The notes below the pieces were generated by a model. It was not told the DNA's origin. It made no database searches and saw only the letters and a list, made by a program, of their open reading frames with translations. This document shows, in pieces, positions 25,834 to 34,309 of a DNA stretch of 38,185 nucleotides. Every line of letters starts with the position of its first letter. The stretch's first letter is position 1. Both the position numbers and the translations under genes were made by a program. This DNA comes from G020354085 sp964629975 (GTDB lineage Bacteria > Pseudomonadota > Gammaproteobacteria > Acidiferrobacterales > Sulfurifustaceae). The stretch lies in NCBI GenBank assembly GCA_964629975.1, contig CAZVUN010000013.1, forward strand, positions 1 through 38,185, written 5' to 3'.

Positions 25834-25911
25834 GATCCTCCTCGTCGGCCGCGCACGCGGCGCCTGCCCAGACTATCGGGCGACATGCGGCGCGACTTTA
25901 GGGCAGGGTGA

Positions 25912-27255
25912 CTACTTCAGCTGGCGGTTGAGGTAGTCGCCGGTGACGCGCAGTGAACCGAGCAGCGAATCGAGCGCACTGTATTGTGCGCGCAGGCGCT
26001 TCTCCACGATCTCCATGCGCACCTCGAGCGCGCTGATGCGGTCCTTCACGCTGTCGATGCGCGTATTGAGGCCGTCCTCGCGCGCGTCAACGATGCCATC
26101 GTTGCCGAGGTAGGAGGACATCAACGCTTTCAGCCGGAAGGCGAAACCCTGGCTGTCGTTGGCGAACAGCTCCACCACCCCGGCGAAATCGGCATTGAGC
26201 GCGTCGGTCAACTGGGTGCCGTCGAGCTTCATGCTGCCGTCCTTCTGGATCGACACGCCGATCTCCGACAGGTAGCGGTAGCTCCCGGTGATGCCGCTCG
26301 GCGTGGTATTGATCACCCCCAGGATGCCGGATTCGATGCTGTTGAGCGCGAGGTCGCCCTTGAGGTCGCCCGCGCGCAGGTCCTGGATGCTGGTGCGCAG
26401 CGCGTTGTAGGCGTCGACGAAGCCCTGCACGGTTTCCGTAATCTTGCTGTCGTCGCGCTCGACCGTGACCGTGACCGTGCCGGCCGCCTTGAGGTTCAGC
26501 GTAACGCCGGGGATCACATCGGTGACGGTGTTCGATGAACTGGTCGCGGCGAAACCATCGACCGTGAAGGCCGCATCCTGCGCCGCGTCGACCTGCGACA
26601 GGTTCTTGGTGCCGCCCGCGCTCCAGATGAGATTGGACAGGCCGGCCGCGTCGCTGTCATTGCCGTCGTCGTCGCCGCTCACCGCGACGGTCAACGCGTT
26701 GGCCGCCCCGCTCTCCTCTGCGGTCAGCACCAGGCGAGCGCCGCCGGTGACGTTGATGATCGTGGCGCTGACGCCGGTATTGTCGGCGGCCGCGTTGATG
26801 GCGTTGCGGATGCCCGCGAGCGTGTTGTTGGTGCCGTCGATGACGACACTGAACGATTTGGCGCCGACCGAGAGGCTGAGTGTACCGCTGCCCACCACGG
26901 TGTCGGCATCGGTGTACGCGCTCGAGGCGAGCTTATGCTGCTGGGCGAGCTGCGAGGACACGACAATCTGGTAGGCGCCGGGGCTGGCCTGTGCCGAGGT
27001 CGACACCGTCACCCGATTCTCGTCGGAGGAGCTCGCCTTGTACTGACGGAACTTGGAGGCCGCGCTCAATCCGTCCATGGCCGACTGGTAGGTCGACAAC
27101 GCGCTCTTAAGCCGCCCATAGGCGCTCAGCTGCGACTCCAACGTCGCCTGCTTGCTCTGCAGTGCGTTGAGCGGGCGGCGCTCGAGCGCCATCAGCTGGC
27201 TGATGATGGAGTTGATATCGAGTCCGGATCCGACGCCGGCGGCGGTGATGGCCAT
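25912..27255 (-). CDS. fliD: Flagellar filament cap protein FliD
   Basis: FliD caps the growing filament and helps flagellin fold at the tip. The 447-residue protein has the N-terminal helix GLDINSIISQLMALERRPL, a variable middle rich in Thr, Ala and Gly (about 80-260), and a C-terminal coiled coil ending LLGSLRVTGDYLNRQLK. The ATG at 27255 has no clear ribosome site. A sigma-54 like promoter at 27327-27342 serves it, separate from flaG. The fliD-fliS-fliT order is standard. Confidence 0.97.
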   Translation of the reverse strand: MAITAAGVGSGLDINSIISQLMALERRPLNALQSKQATLESQLSAYGRLKSALSTYQSAMDGLSAASKFRQYKASSSDENRVTVSTSAQASPGAYQIVVSSQLAQQHKLASSAYTDADTVVGSGTLSLSVGAKSFSVVIDGTNNTLAGIRNAINAAADNTGVSATIINVTGGARLVLTAEESGAANALTVAVSGDDDGNDSDAAGLSNLIWSAGGTKNLSQVDAAQDAAFTVDGFAATSSSNTVTDVIPGVTLNLKAAGTVTVTVERDDSKITETVQGFVDAYNALRTSIQDLRAGDLKGDLALNSIESGILGVINTTPSGITGSYRYLSEIGVSIQKDGSMKLDGTQLTDALNADFAGVVELFANDSQGFAFRLKALMSSYLGNDGIVDAREDGLNTRIDSVKDRISALEVRMEIVEKRLRAQYSALDSLLGSLRVTGDYLNRQLK

Positions 27256-27326
27256 ATGCGCGCTCGCGTTAGTTAAGCTGCGACCACAGCGGGGGTCTCA
27301 GCGGCCCGTGTGCCTACTGCAAAAAA

Positions 27327-27342
27327 TGCAAGATCGAGGCCA
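27327..27342 (-). promoter_or_regulatory. Sigma-54 type promoter of fliDST
   Basis: The minus strand reads TGGCCT-CGATC-TTGCA, with GG and GC ten bases apart and a perfect -12 block; the -24 block has two mismatches. It begins directly after the flaG TAG stop. Transcription should start near 27315, about 60 bases before fliD. A T-rich run follows the -12 element. Confidence 0.65.
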
Positions 27343-27702
27343 CTACGCCTCGACCTTCAGGAACACGCCGCTGGCATCGGCCAGGCGCCGCGCGATGGTG
27401 AGCACTTCCTCGCTCGGGATCTGGCGGATGACCTCGCCGGACTCGGGATCAACCACCGTGACCACGGTGCGGCCGCTATCCTGATCGACACTGAAGCGCA
27501 GGTCGCGCTTGAGCGACTGGACGTAGTCGGCGATGTTGCGCACCGCCTGGTTGACCTCGGCGATGGGCGGCGGCGCGGTGATCGCCTGCCCCGGCAATTC
27601 TTGCCGGAGCGGTGCCGGCGTTTCCGCCGGAACCGTGGCGGTCTGCGGCGTTCCCTGCCGCACCTGTGTGACCGCACCCTTGACGATGACTTCTACTGCC
27701 AT
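27343..27702 (-). CDS. flaG: FlaG family protein
   Basis: FlaG is a small protein found after flagellin genes in many polar flagellates; it affects filament length, though its exact role is unclear. The 119-residue protein has a Pro/Ala-rich N-terminus and the conserved half LRFSVDQDSGRTVVTVVDPESGEVIRQIP (in part) with SEEVLTIARRL near the end. AGAGGG lies seven bases upstream of the ATG at 27702. It is 83 bases after fliC, where a GGGCGCCC inverted repeat without a T tract may slow read-through. Confidence 0.93.
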   Translation of the reverse strand: MAVEVIVKGAVTQVRQGTPQTATVPAETPAPLRQELPGQAITAPPPIAEVNQAVRNIADYVQSLKRDLRFSVDQDSGRTVVTVVDPESGEVIRQIPSEEVLTIARRLADASGVFLKVEA

Positions 27703-27785
27703 GACACTGCCCTCTCGTGCTTCATGAGAGTGGGCGCCCAGAGCCTACGCCCGGGGCGCCCTGCGTTACCTCTTGCGGCTCACGC

Positions 27786-28619
27786 TTACCGCAGCAGCGC
27801 CAGGGCCGTCTGTGGCAAGGCGTTGGCCTGCGCGAGCACCGACACACCCGCCTGCTGCAGGATCTGCATGCGCGTGAGCTTGGCGGTTTCCTCGGCGAAG
27901 TCGGCATCCAGGATGCGGCTGCGCGAGGCCGTCAGGTTCTCGACGTAGTTCTGCAGGTTGCTGATCACCGCTTCGAAGCGGTTCTGCACGGCGCCAAACT
28001 CCGCGCGTGTCTGCGACACGGTGTTGATTGCAGTGTCAACACTGCTCAGTGCAGCCGATGCAGCGGCCGAGGTGCTCACGTTGATCACACCGGTCGCGGT
28101 GAGCGTGCCACTGTAGCCAGCGATACCAGTCAAGGCCGTGGTCGTCACGGATACCTGATGGCTCGTGGTGCCGTCCTGACCAACCTGGAAGGTGATGCTC
28201 CCGGCAGCGCTCAGCAGCGCCTGGCCATTGAACTCCGTGGTCTGGACGATACGCGAGATCTCCTGCGTGAGCTGGTCGACTTCCTTCTGCAGACCCGTAC
28301 GGTCCTGCACCGTGCCATTGGCCGCCTGCACAGCGATCTCACGGATACGCTGCAGGTTGTTGGCGACCGAAGCGAGCGCGCCTTCGGCCGTCTGGCCGAG
28401 CGAAATACCGTCGGCAGCGTTGCGGACCGCCTGGTTCATGCCGCGGATGTCGGCGGTCATGATTTCCGTGGCATACAAGCCGGCGGCGTCGTCCTTGGCG
28501 CTGTTGATGCGCAAACCGGAAGACAAGCGCTGCATCGCCAGATTGAGTGCGCTCTCTGTCTTCCCGAGATTGCGCTGGGCGTTCAGCGACGCGATGTTGG
28601 TGTTGATGACAAGTGCCAT
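27786..28619 (-). CDS. fliC: Flagellin
   Basis: This is the filament subunit. At 277 residues it is short: the conserved N-terminal D0-D1 part (1 to about 140) begins MALVINTNIASLNAQRNL and the C-terminal part (about 195-277) ends PQTALALLR, leaving only about 55 Ser/Thr-rich middle residues. D1 holds LQRIREIAVQAANGT, close to the LQRxRELAVQ core recognised by TLR5. GGAGA precedes the ATG at 28619, below a leader hairpin and a perfect sigma-28 promoter. Surface Ser/Thr residues are possible targets of the upstream sugar cassette. No second flagellin gene is in the window. Confidence 0.98.
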   Translation of the reverse strand: MALVINTNIASLNAQRNLGKTESALNLAMQRLSSGLRINSAKDDAAGLYATEIMTADIRGMNQAVRNAADGISLGQTAEGALASVANNLQRIREIAVQAANGTVQDRTGLQKEVDQLTQEISRIVQTTEFNGQALLSAAGSITFQVGQDGTTSHQVSVTTTALTGIAGYSGTLTATGVINVSTSAAASAALSSVDTAINTVSQTRAEFGAVQNRFEAVISNLQNYVENLTASRSRILDADFAEETAKLTRMQILQQAGVSVLAQANALPQTALALLR

Positions 28620-28634
28620 ACAGTTTCTCCTTGC

Positions 28635-28652
28635 TCGGCGCGGAAGCGCCGA
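28635..28652 (-). other. Hairpin in the flagellin leader next to the ribosome site
   Basis: In the flagellin mRNA TCGGCGC pairs perfectly with GCGCCGA around a TTCC loop. The stem ends three bases before AAGGAG, the ribosome site. It could stabilise the message or tune translation. A leader of about 108 bases is expected from the sigma-28 start. Confidence 0.65.
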
Positions 28653-28734
28653 TTACGGCCCCCCGCTTAGGGTTGATTACTCACGATACTGAAAGGCGCC
28701 GGTTGCCCGGCCGCATTCTCAGCCTCTGGCTAAG

Positions 28735-28761
28735 TTATCGGCGCTAGGCGTTGGACCTTTA
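28735..28761 (-). promoter_or_regulatory. Sigma-28 (FliA) promoter of flagellin
   Basis: The minus strand reads TAAA, fifteen bases, then GCCGATAA, an exact match to the FliA consensus. The expected start is near 28728. It sits 116 bases upstream of the fliC ATG. The corresponding sigma factor is encoded at 1931-2656. Confidence 0.95.
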
Positions 28762-28802
28762 GGAGGATTTATGCCCCCGGCTCGTCAGCACGCGACAGCT
28801 TG

Positions 28803-28830
28803 TTATCGACCCTTGCGAGCGCGGGCTTTA
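28803..28830 (-). promoter_or_regulatory. Second, weaker sigma-28 like promoter upstream of flagellin
   Basis: The minus strand reads TAAA, sixteen bases, then GTCGATAA (seven of eight -10 bases match; spacer one base over the ideal). It lies 68 bases upstream of the main promoter in the same direction. It may be a second FliA start or a decayed duplicate. Confidence 0.5.
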
Positions 28831-28917
28831 GTTCGGGCGAGGCGAGCAGATGCGTCGGACACGACAGGGCTTCAAACCTCTACCACAGCCGAAGCACTGC
28901 AACTTCCATTCTGTCAA

Positions 28918-31900
28918 TCAACCACTTGCCGACTTGTTCTCAACTGAGTTCTGGGTTGCGGCACCTCGGTTCAGAGCGGCGGCCCACTCCTCAAGATGGT
29001 CCTCGAGGATAAATCCGCGCAGCACCCACTCGCGTAGCGCCTGGCCCTCGCGTGCTGCCGCCTCTGGGTCGTGAGCGCGCTCGCGGATCGCCTCGATCCA
29101 GGCGCGCGGCTCGTTCGGCACGCGCTTTACGGGGGGGCCTTGGTATGGATGGATGTCGGTGCACACCACGGGCCAGCCGAGGATGCCGTATTCCAGCAAT
29201 CGGAGGTTGCTCTTGGCCTCGTTGAACGGGTGCAACGCGAGTGGCGCGACCGCGACGTCCAGATCAAGGCTGGCGAGTTTGCGCGCATAGCTGCTGAAGC
29301 GCAGCTCAAAGTCGTGCACCTCGCGCACGTACGGCCGCAGCTCGTCGAGACACATCCCGAAAAATACCCAGTCGACCTCTGTGGCCGTCGCCTTCACCAC
29401 CTCAATCAGGAACTTGAGATCGCCATGGTGCTGCTGGGCCCCCGCCCAACCGACGCGCGGGCGCGGCCCGCGCCGCCGCTGCGGCTTGAGCTCACCCCAG
29501 ACGGCGCGCTCCAGCCGGTTGGGGATGACACGGATGTCCTCGATCATGCCGCGACAGAGTGCGGCGAGGGGCTCGGTTGTGACGATCAGCCGCTCGCACA
29601 GTGCCAGCGCACGGCGCAAACGCACCTTCGCGTCGCGGTAGATAAGCTTGTAGAACGAGTTCTCTTCCGGAACATCGGTAATCAGATCATCGAGCTGGAA
29701 CACATGGAGCGCACCGTAGTGCCGGCGCAGCTGTCGTAGCATCTCGAGTTCCCCGTCGCTCACCGCGGCGTGGAACACCAGCACATCGGGTGCGGCCCGG
29801 GCCACCTCCGCTACAGTGAGCAGCCGCGTCTGGTGCAGTCTGGGAGCCGTAACAATGTCGTGCTGTACATGCCCGGCCCGGCTTAGCGCCCGCAGGGGCT
29901 GGATCACCCGGTACTCGCCGCTACCGCCGCTCAGTGGCAGGCCGAGTATGCGCGGGCGTTCGTGAAAGGTCGTGTCCCAGTTGATCACGATATCGGTTTC
30001 GATCCGGCAGTCCCGGTGCCAGAGACTCAGGTGCCTGTTGTAGGCCGGATCGTTCGCGATCCAAGGCAGCCACTTGTCGAGCATGGCTGCCGCTTCCTTC
30101 TGGAAGCGCTCCGCCGCCAGCGCCTGCTTCATGAGGCTTTCGGCATTGACGGCCTTCTGCGACACACTGCCGTGATGTACGAGCGTCGCATACGGCGTCC
30201 ACACGATCTTGTAGCCGCGGCGCCCGACCTTGAGGCAGAGATCCACATCGTTGTAGGAAACGGCAAAGGCCTGCTCATCCATGCCGCCGACCTCCTCGTA
30301 CACTGACCGGCGCACGAGCAGACAGGCGCCGGTAACGGCGGAGAGATTCTGATCGACCTGGGCCCGGCCGAGGTATCCCGCATCCTTCAGGCCGAGCGCA
30401 CCGAGGTACGGATGCTCCGCGACCCCGCCCATGCCGAGGATCACTCCGGCATGTTGGATCTTGCCGGTCTCCGGATACACCAAGCGCGCCCCGACGATCC
30501 CGACCTCTGGGCGCTGTGCATGATGCATCATGCGTTCAAGCCACTCGCCCTGGGCGATCTCGGTGTCATTATTGAGGAACAAGAGATAGTCGCCGTGCGC
30601 TGCGCGCGCCGCCATATTGCAGATCGCGGAGAAATTGAACGCAAACGGATAGCGCAACACCCGCACCCGTTCCCCGGCACGCCGGGGCAGGTCTTGGAGA
30701 TACTGCAGGGCATCGGGGTCCGCGCTCTGGTTGTCCACAATGAGCACCTCCCAGCGTGGATAGCCGGTCTTCGCCAAAAGGCTCTCGACGCACGGCCTTA
30801 GGTACTCAAGCTTGTCGCGCGTCGGGATCACGATGGACACGAGCGGCGTCGCCGCGTGCTCGTAGATGACGCGATGCGTATCGGGCAGAAATCCGGGCTC
30901 AATGCGCGCGGCCACGTTGCGCCGCGCGAAATGCTCCGCCAGGCGCGTGCGGGCGGCTGCCGCCGGCACCGAACCTGCACACGCCGCGTGATACAGGACG
31001 TCGCTGATATGCCCAATGACCTGTTCGCCGCACCTGTCGAGCACCTTTAGCGCGAGGTCATAGTAGTGTGCCCCGTCCAGGGCGCTGAATCCGCCGACGG
31101 CCGCCAAAGTCGCGCCGTGCACCAGCAGGAATTCGCCCATGTACGGCTTGGCGCGCAGCAGGTCGAGATTGAAGTCGGGCCGGAAGTTCGGGTGGCGGCG
31201 CTCGCCCTTGCCGTCGATCAGATCGGAATCGGTATAGATCAGCCGCCAGTGCGGTCGCACGTTAATGTAATCAACGCAACTGAACAGCAGCTGCGGCGCC
31301 AGCCGAATGCCGGGCGGCAGCAGCGCCACCCACGCGTCCGATGCGTCGCGCGCCAGCGCATTGACGAACTCCGCGTCCGCTTGTCCTTCGGCCAGCTCTA
31401 TCCAGCGCAGCTGCTCGTGCTCCTCAAACATCGCATCCGGTGGCGGGAAGGTCGCGACGATGGTCAGGCGCCAATTCTTGTAGAGCTGTGCGCCGATGGA
31501 ATCGATGGTCGCCGCGAGCAATGGCGCCTCGCCGCGCTGCACGACTGTGATCAGTTGCACAACGGGGCGGGCGCGCCACTTGAGCATCATGCGCTCGGCG
31601 AACAGCTGACCGTCGATCTCTTCGAGCGAGTGCTTCGAAAGCCAGGTGCGGTAGTCTTCATTGTTCGCCCCACCTGCGCCGCGATCACACGCCGCTATCC
31701 GTGCCGTCGTCGCTGGCGCCGAGTCCGGCAACACGCCCGAGCTCGCGTAATGGTCGAGCATCTCGCTCACCCCACCGTGATGGATTGCCACGACCTGCGC
31801 GACATGCGCGTGCCGAACGTCCATGTCGAGGAAACGCTCCCAGAGATCCCAGTCGCCGGGATAGTTATAACGCCAGCAGCGCGGGTTGTAGCGGAAGGTC

Positions 31901-32562
31901 TTGAGGGCAGCATGGTAGAGCGAGGAAATTCGCGCGATGCCACCTAGTCTCGGCACTGGTGAGCCGACCACGGTGCTCGCGCCGCCAGCGTCGCGAAACA
32001 CGACTTGGCCATGCGCCCATTCCGCACGATGCGCACGCGCCGCTTCGAGCAGCACCGAGATGTGTTCCGGCAACAATTCATCGTCATCGTCGAGGTGCAC
32101 GATCCAATCCCCGCGCGCTATGCGCAAGCCGCAATTCACCGGCTTGATCCCCGCCACGTACCAGCGTGGCACGCGCTGGGCGGGATAGTTCCCGCGTCGC
32201 TTGAGATTGACGAAGCGCACGCGGGGATCAGTGATAGCGGCCAGCTGCTGGGCCTGCAACGACGCCATGGCATCACCGACGATGATGACCTCCCAGCGTG
32301 CATGGTGCTGCGAATACACCGACGGCAGCGTGCGCTCGAGGATGGTCTGGGCGCGGTTGTAGGTCGGAATGATAATGCTGACAAGCGGCTCCCGTGCCTC
32401 GAAGGCTCGTGCATACTCGGGACGAGCGCGCAGTTGATCCAGCCGCGCCCGATCGCCCCCGCGCCGCCGGCGCTTGTCTTCTTCGCGCACCGCATCAAAC
32501 ACCTCGCTGGCGATGCGCAACTGCGCGTACGCCTGCTTTAAATGCCAATCGTTCTCGCTCAT
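28918..32562 (-). CDS. Multi-domain glycosyltransferase, probable flagellin glycosyltransferase
   Basis: This 1214-residue soluble protein joins several glycosyltransferase modules. After a charged helical start, a GT2 domain (about 60-270) opens VSIIIPTYNRAQTI and has a DDDDE acidic cluster (158-162). A second, more divergent GT2-like segment (about 335-545) has YTDSD (443-447). A third GT2 domain (about 573-800) opens VSIVIPTRDK and has NND (664-666). A C-terminal GT4-like region (about 870-1200) has GWAGAQQHHGDL and PFNEAKSNLRLLEYG. It resembles the large RfbC/FgtA transferase of Pseudomonas flagellin islands. Start chosen at the ATG at 32562, overlapping the aminotransferase stop (TAATG). 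Acceptor and sugars are inferred. Confidence 0.88.
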   Translation of the reverse strand: MSENDWHLKQAYAQLRIASEVFDAVREEDKRRRRGGDRARLDQLRARPEYARAFEAREPLVSIIIPTYNRAQTILERTLPSVYSQHHARWEVIIVGDAMASLQAQQLAAITDPRVRFVNLKRRGNYPAQRVPRWYVAGIKPVNCGLRIARGDWIVHLDDDDELLPEHISVLLEAARAHRAEWAHGQVVFRDAGGASTVVGSPVPRLGGIARISSLYHAALKTFRYNPRCWRYNYPGDWDLWERFLDMDVRHAHVAQVVAIHHGGVSEMLDHYASSGVLPDSAPATTARIAACDRGAGGANNEDYRTWLSKHSLEEIDGQLFAERMMLKWRARPVVQLITVVQRGEAPLLAATIDSIGAQLYKNWRLTIVATFPPPDAMFEEHEQLRWIELAEGQADAEFVNALARDASDAWVALLPPGIRLAPQLLFSCVDYINVRPHWRLIYTDSDLIDGKGERRHPNFRPDFNLDLLRAKPYMGEFLLVHGATLAAVGGFSALDGAHYYDLALKVLDRCGEQVIGHISDVLYHAACAGSVPAAAARTRLAEHFARRNVAARIEPGFLPDTHRVIYEHAATPLVSIVIPTRDKLEYLRPCVESLLAKTGYPRWEVLIVDNQSADPDALQYLQDLPRRAGERVRVLRYPFAFNFSAICNMAARAAHGDYLLFLNNDTEIAQGEWLERMMHHAQRPEVGIVGARLVYPETGKIQHAGVILGMGGVAEHPYLGALGLKDAGYLGRAQVDQNLSAVTGACLLVRRSVYEEVGGMDEQAFAVSYNDVDLCLKVGRRGYKIVWTPYATLVHHGSVSQKAVNAESLMKQALAAERFQKEAAAMLDKWLPWIANDPAYNRHLSLWHRDCRIETDIVINWDTTFHERPRILGLPLSGGSGEYRVIQPLRALSRAGHVQHDIVTAPRLHQTRLLTVAEVARAAPDVLVFHAAVSDGELEMLRQLRRHYGALHVFQLDDLITDVPEENSFYKLIYRDAKVRLRRALALCERLIVTTEPLAALCRGMIEDIRVIPNRLERAVWGELKPQRRRGPRPRVGWAGAQQHHGDLKFLIEVVKATATEVDWVFFGMCLDELRPYVREVHDFELRFSSYARKLASLDLDVAVAPLALHPFNEAKSNLRLLEYGILGWPVVCTDIHPYQGPPVKRVPNEPRAWIEAIRERAHDPEAAAREGQALREWVLRGFILEDHLEEWAAALNRGAATQNSVENKSASG

Positions 32563-33737
32563 TACGCGATCTGCCTCCGGGAGTTGGAACACAAGGCTTC
32601 CTGCAGGATGCGACAAACCGCGTCCAGGGCCGCATCGTCCATTTCTGAGTACAGCGGTAGACAGATCATCGTCTCGGCGAGATGCTCAGTCACGGGCAGG
32701 TGCGCGCTACCATGAACGGCCTGGAAGGCCGGTGTTCGGTGCAAGGCGGGCGCATAGTAACGGCGCAACTCCAGACCGCGGCACGCCGCCGCTGCCACCA
32801 GCGCATCGGCGCGCTGCCCCGCGGTAAGCTGCAGCGGATACGTCTGATACGGCGGGAAGCCCGGGTGAACCGCCGGCTGCACAATGCCCGCCCGAAACAG
32901 GGGCGCTAACGCCTGCTGGTAGTAGCGCGCATAGCGCCGGCGGTTGTCGATATGCCGGTCAATACACTCAAGCATCGCCAGACCGACAGCGGCCGCAAAC
33001 TCGCTCAGCTTGCCATTTCCACCGGGGCGCGCCACGGTGCCGTCGGCGAACCCGAAGTTGATGGTGCTGCGAATCTTTTCGGCGAGCGCCGGGGCGCACA
33101 ACACCACCCCCCCTTCACCGATACCGAACACCTTGGTGGCGTGCAAAGAGAAGACCTCCGCCTCCCCTTGTTGACCGACGGTGGTCCCGTTCGTCAGCAC
33201 GCCCCCCAGGGCGGCCGCTGCGTCCACGATCATCGGTACGCCATGGCGCGCGCATACCCTCTCCAAGGCGTCGAAGTCGCGCGCCAGTCCATAGGCCCGC
33301 ACCGGCATGACCGCGTGCACCTCGCGTGCAAGCAGCAGTCGCTCCAGCTGCATTGGCGATAGCTCCCAAGTCACGGGATCGACATCGCAAAACACCGGCG
33401 TGCAACCGCACTGCCGAACCGCCTGGGCCGTCGCTGCGAACGTAAAAGACGGTACCGCCACCGCAGAGCCTTGCGGAACCAGCGCTTGCAGAGCGGCCAC
33501 GAGTCCGGCTGTTGCCGACGCGACCGGCACAGCCACACGCGTGGGGCTCCCGTACTTCTCGGTCAGTCGTTGCGCGAAGCGCTCATACAGTGGTCCGAAG
33601 TTGCTGAAGCGCCGCAGTGCGTACGACTCAGCCAAGTACGGGACCCACTGCTCGGGTGCCGGCAACAGCGGGCGGATGAAGGGAATCACGATCGGGTCGG
33701 CAGTCCCGCTCACGGCTGCCCCACCGCCATCGTTCAT
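32562..33737 (-). CDS. DegT/DnrJ/EryC1 aminotransferase for nucleotide amino sugar
   Basis: The family transfers an amino group from glutamate to keto-sugar nucleotides using PLP. The 391-residue protein has the N-terminal motif VASATAGLVAALQALVP, SFTFAATAQAV, VDAAAALGG (D172) and the PLP lysine K202 in FSLHATKVFGIGEGG. Start chosen at the ATG at 33737, overlapping the acyltransferase stop (ATGA); longer in-frame starts lie inside that gene. With the neighbouring acyltransferase it likely makes an acylated amino deoxy-sugar, VioA-like or a C3 analogue; the position on the sugar cannot be told. No dehydratase is in the window. Confidence 0.9.
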   Translation of the reverse strand: MNDGGGAAVSGTADPIVIPFIRPLLPAPEQWVPYLAESYALRRFSNFGPLYERFAQRLTEKYGSPTRVAVPVASATAGLVAALQALVPQGSAVAVPSFTFAATAQAVRQCGCTPVFCDVDPVTWELSPMQLERLLLAREVHAVMPVRAYGLARDFDALERVCARHGVPMIVDAAAALGGVLTNGTTVGQQGEAEVFSLHATKVFGIGEGGVVLCAPALAEKIRSTINFGFADGTVARPGGNGKLSEFAAAVGLAMLECIDRHIDNRRRYARYYQQALAPLFRAGIVQPAVHPGFPPYQTYPLQLTAGQRADALVAAAACRGLELRRYYAPALHRTPAFQAVHGSAHLPVTEHLAETMICLPLYSEMDDAALDAVCRILQEALCSNSRRQIA

Positions 33738-34309
33738 TGCGCGGTCCGCCGGAATGCCTTCGGCGGACGACCGTACTGCGCATAGAGCTGCTGCTCGTAG
33801 CGCAGTATGACGTCTGCGCGACGGGCAAACATGCGCTTGGCGGGCACGCCAGCATAGACGCTCCACGACTGCGCATCCTTACGTACCAGTGAACAGGCGC
33901 CAATTGCAGCACCTTCGCCGATCGTCACGCCCGGCAGCACGACGCTGTTAGTGCCGATAAGCGCGTGAGCGCCTACGATCACGAAGGACCGCGAAACTGA
34001 TCGGTACTCTTTTGGTACCGTCGGGTTCGTGAGACCACCGCCGAGGAAGTCATCCGAACCCGTCACGAGGCGCACACCTGCCGCGATCCCGGCAAAGTCT
34101 TCTATCCAACACTCTCCGCCGCCCGTAATCGAAACGAAGGAAGCAATGTGGACATAATTGCCGATGAACATGGGAGCGGTGGCTACGATAAAGGCGAAGT
34201 CATCAATGATCACGTGCGACCCGATCTCGATGTTTTCGGCGCCCACGATCTTTGCTTGCGGGTAGATCGTGACGTCGGTGCCGACCGACTTGAACGTGTG
34301 TTCTTGCAT
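33734..34309 (-). CDS. Hexapeptide-repeat acyltransferase (left-handed beta-helix)
   Basis: This 191-residue protein has the [LIV]-G-x4 hexapeptide pattern of left-handed beta-helix acyltransferases, from AKIVGAENIEIGSHVIID through IGNYVHIASFVSITGG to LIGTNSVVLPGVTIGEGAAIGA (in part) and the closing AGVPAKR. Members transfer acetyl or other acyl groups, often to amino or hydroxyl groups of nucleotide sugars. Directly upstream of the aminotransferase, it is the first gene of the cassette; AAGGA lies nine bases before the ATG at 34309. VioB-like N-acylation is plausible but not proven; O-acylation is the alternative. GC content looks lower than in the neighbours. Confidence 0.85.
   Translation of the reverse strand: MQEHTFKSVGTDVTIYPQAKIVGAENIEIGSHVIIDDFAFIVATAPMFIGNYVHIASFVSITGGGECWIEDFAGIAAGVRLVTGSDDFLGGGLTNPTVPKEYRSVSRSFVIVGAHALIGTNSVVLPGVTIGEGAAIGACSLVRKDAQSWSVYAGVPAKRMFARRADVILRYEQQLYAQYGRPPKAFRRTAQ

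Noticed and set aside
27703..27785. Intrinsic terminator between fliC and flaG
   Set aside because: GGGCGCCC repeats can pair, but no T tract follows, so termination is not supported.
28918..34309. O-antigen biosynthesis cluster
   Set aside because: The enzymes could serve LPS, but there is no Wzx, Wzy or ABC transporter, and the location between flgL and fliC favours flagellin modification.
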